Below, piece by piece: positions 5,112-5,173 of a DNA stretch of 5,173 bases. Position 1 is the first letter of the stretch. Each line of letters starts with the position of its first letter. A model generated the notes under the pieces. That model made no database searches, was not told where the DNA came from, and saw nothing but the letters and a program-made list of their open reading frames with translations. A program made the position numbers and the translations under genes. Source of the DNA: Gammaproteobacteria bacterium (lineage in GTDB: Bacteria; Pseudomonadota; Gammaproteobacteria; Arenicellales; JAHEKD01); NCBI GenBank assembly GCA_024638545.1, contig JAHEKD010000229.1, positions 1 to 5,173 of the forward strand, in the 5' to 3' direction.

Positions 5112-5173
5112 ATGAACCAAATCGATCTGGCCGGAACAACAAGCGCGATCAAGCTCCCGGCGACGGCTCGGGC
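5112..5173 (+). CDS. Start of an unidentified gene running off the window
   Basis: The ATG at 5112 is preceded by a good Shine-Dalgarno, AAGAGA (5099-5104), with a 7-base spacer, and opens a frame beginning MNQIDLAGTTSAIKLPATAR that is still open at the window edge. Twenty codons are not enough to assign a family. The gene is divergent from the acyltransferase with 115 bases between the two starts, a gap that must hold both promoters. TATACT at 5031-5036 is a -10-like hexamer on this strand, but it has no recognisable -35. Confidence 0.6.
   Translation, partial: MNQIDLAGTTSAIKLPATAR

Overview
The window comes from a proteobacterium with moderate to low GC, most likely a marine or aquatic gamma- or alphaproteobacterium. 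This is inferred from three gene types: a GcvA-like LysR regulator, a GshB-type glutathione synthetase and a proteobacterial-type betaine-homocysteine methyltransferase. No RNA gene, CRISPR array, insertion sequence or phage gene is visible.

Layout: a LysR-family regulator on the + strand (86-1027, TTG start) runs tail to tail into a glutathione synthetase gene on the - strand, and the two 3' ends overlap by 8 bp. The synthetase reading frame (1961 down to 1020) has the family's full length but is cut in two by one in-frame TAG at 1535-1533. Upstream of it on the same strand, after a 182-bp gap, lies the Zn-dependent methyltransferase bmt (3175-2144), with a striking 20-bp palindrome just before its start. 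Further upstream is a two-gene unit with a 4-bp ATGA overlap: an OafA-type membrane acyltransferase (4996-3899), then a 218-residue protein of unknown function (3902-3246). A divergent + strand gene starts at 5112 and leaves the window after 20 codons.

How the genes fit together: bmt regenerates methionine from homocysteine, probably with glycine betaine as methyl donor, and glutathione synthetase belongs to the neighbouring cysteine/thiol branch, so 1020-3175 reads as a sulfur and one-carbon neighbourhood. The GcvA-like regulator could belong to it, but nothing in the sequence proves that. The acyltransferase pair is probably a separate envelope-modification unit.

The most interesting locus is the interrupted glutathione synthetase. 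The stop replaces exactly one codon with no indel. It overlaps a strong Shine-Dalgarno sequence placed correctly for an in-frame ATG. It separates the two ATP-binding lysines onto different polypeptides, and the protein also lacks two arginines of the loop known to be catalytic in E. coli GshB. The options are a decaying paralogue, a two-polypeptide enzyme made by reinitiation, stop-codon readthrough, or a base-call error; the sequence alone cannot choose between them.
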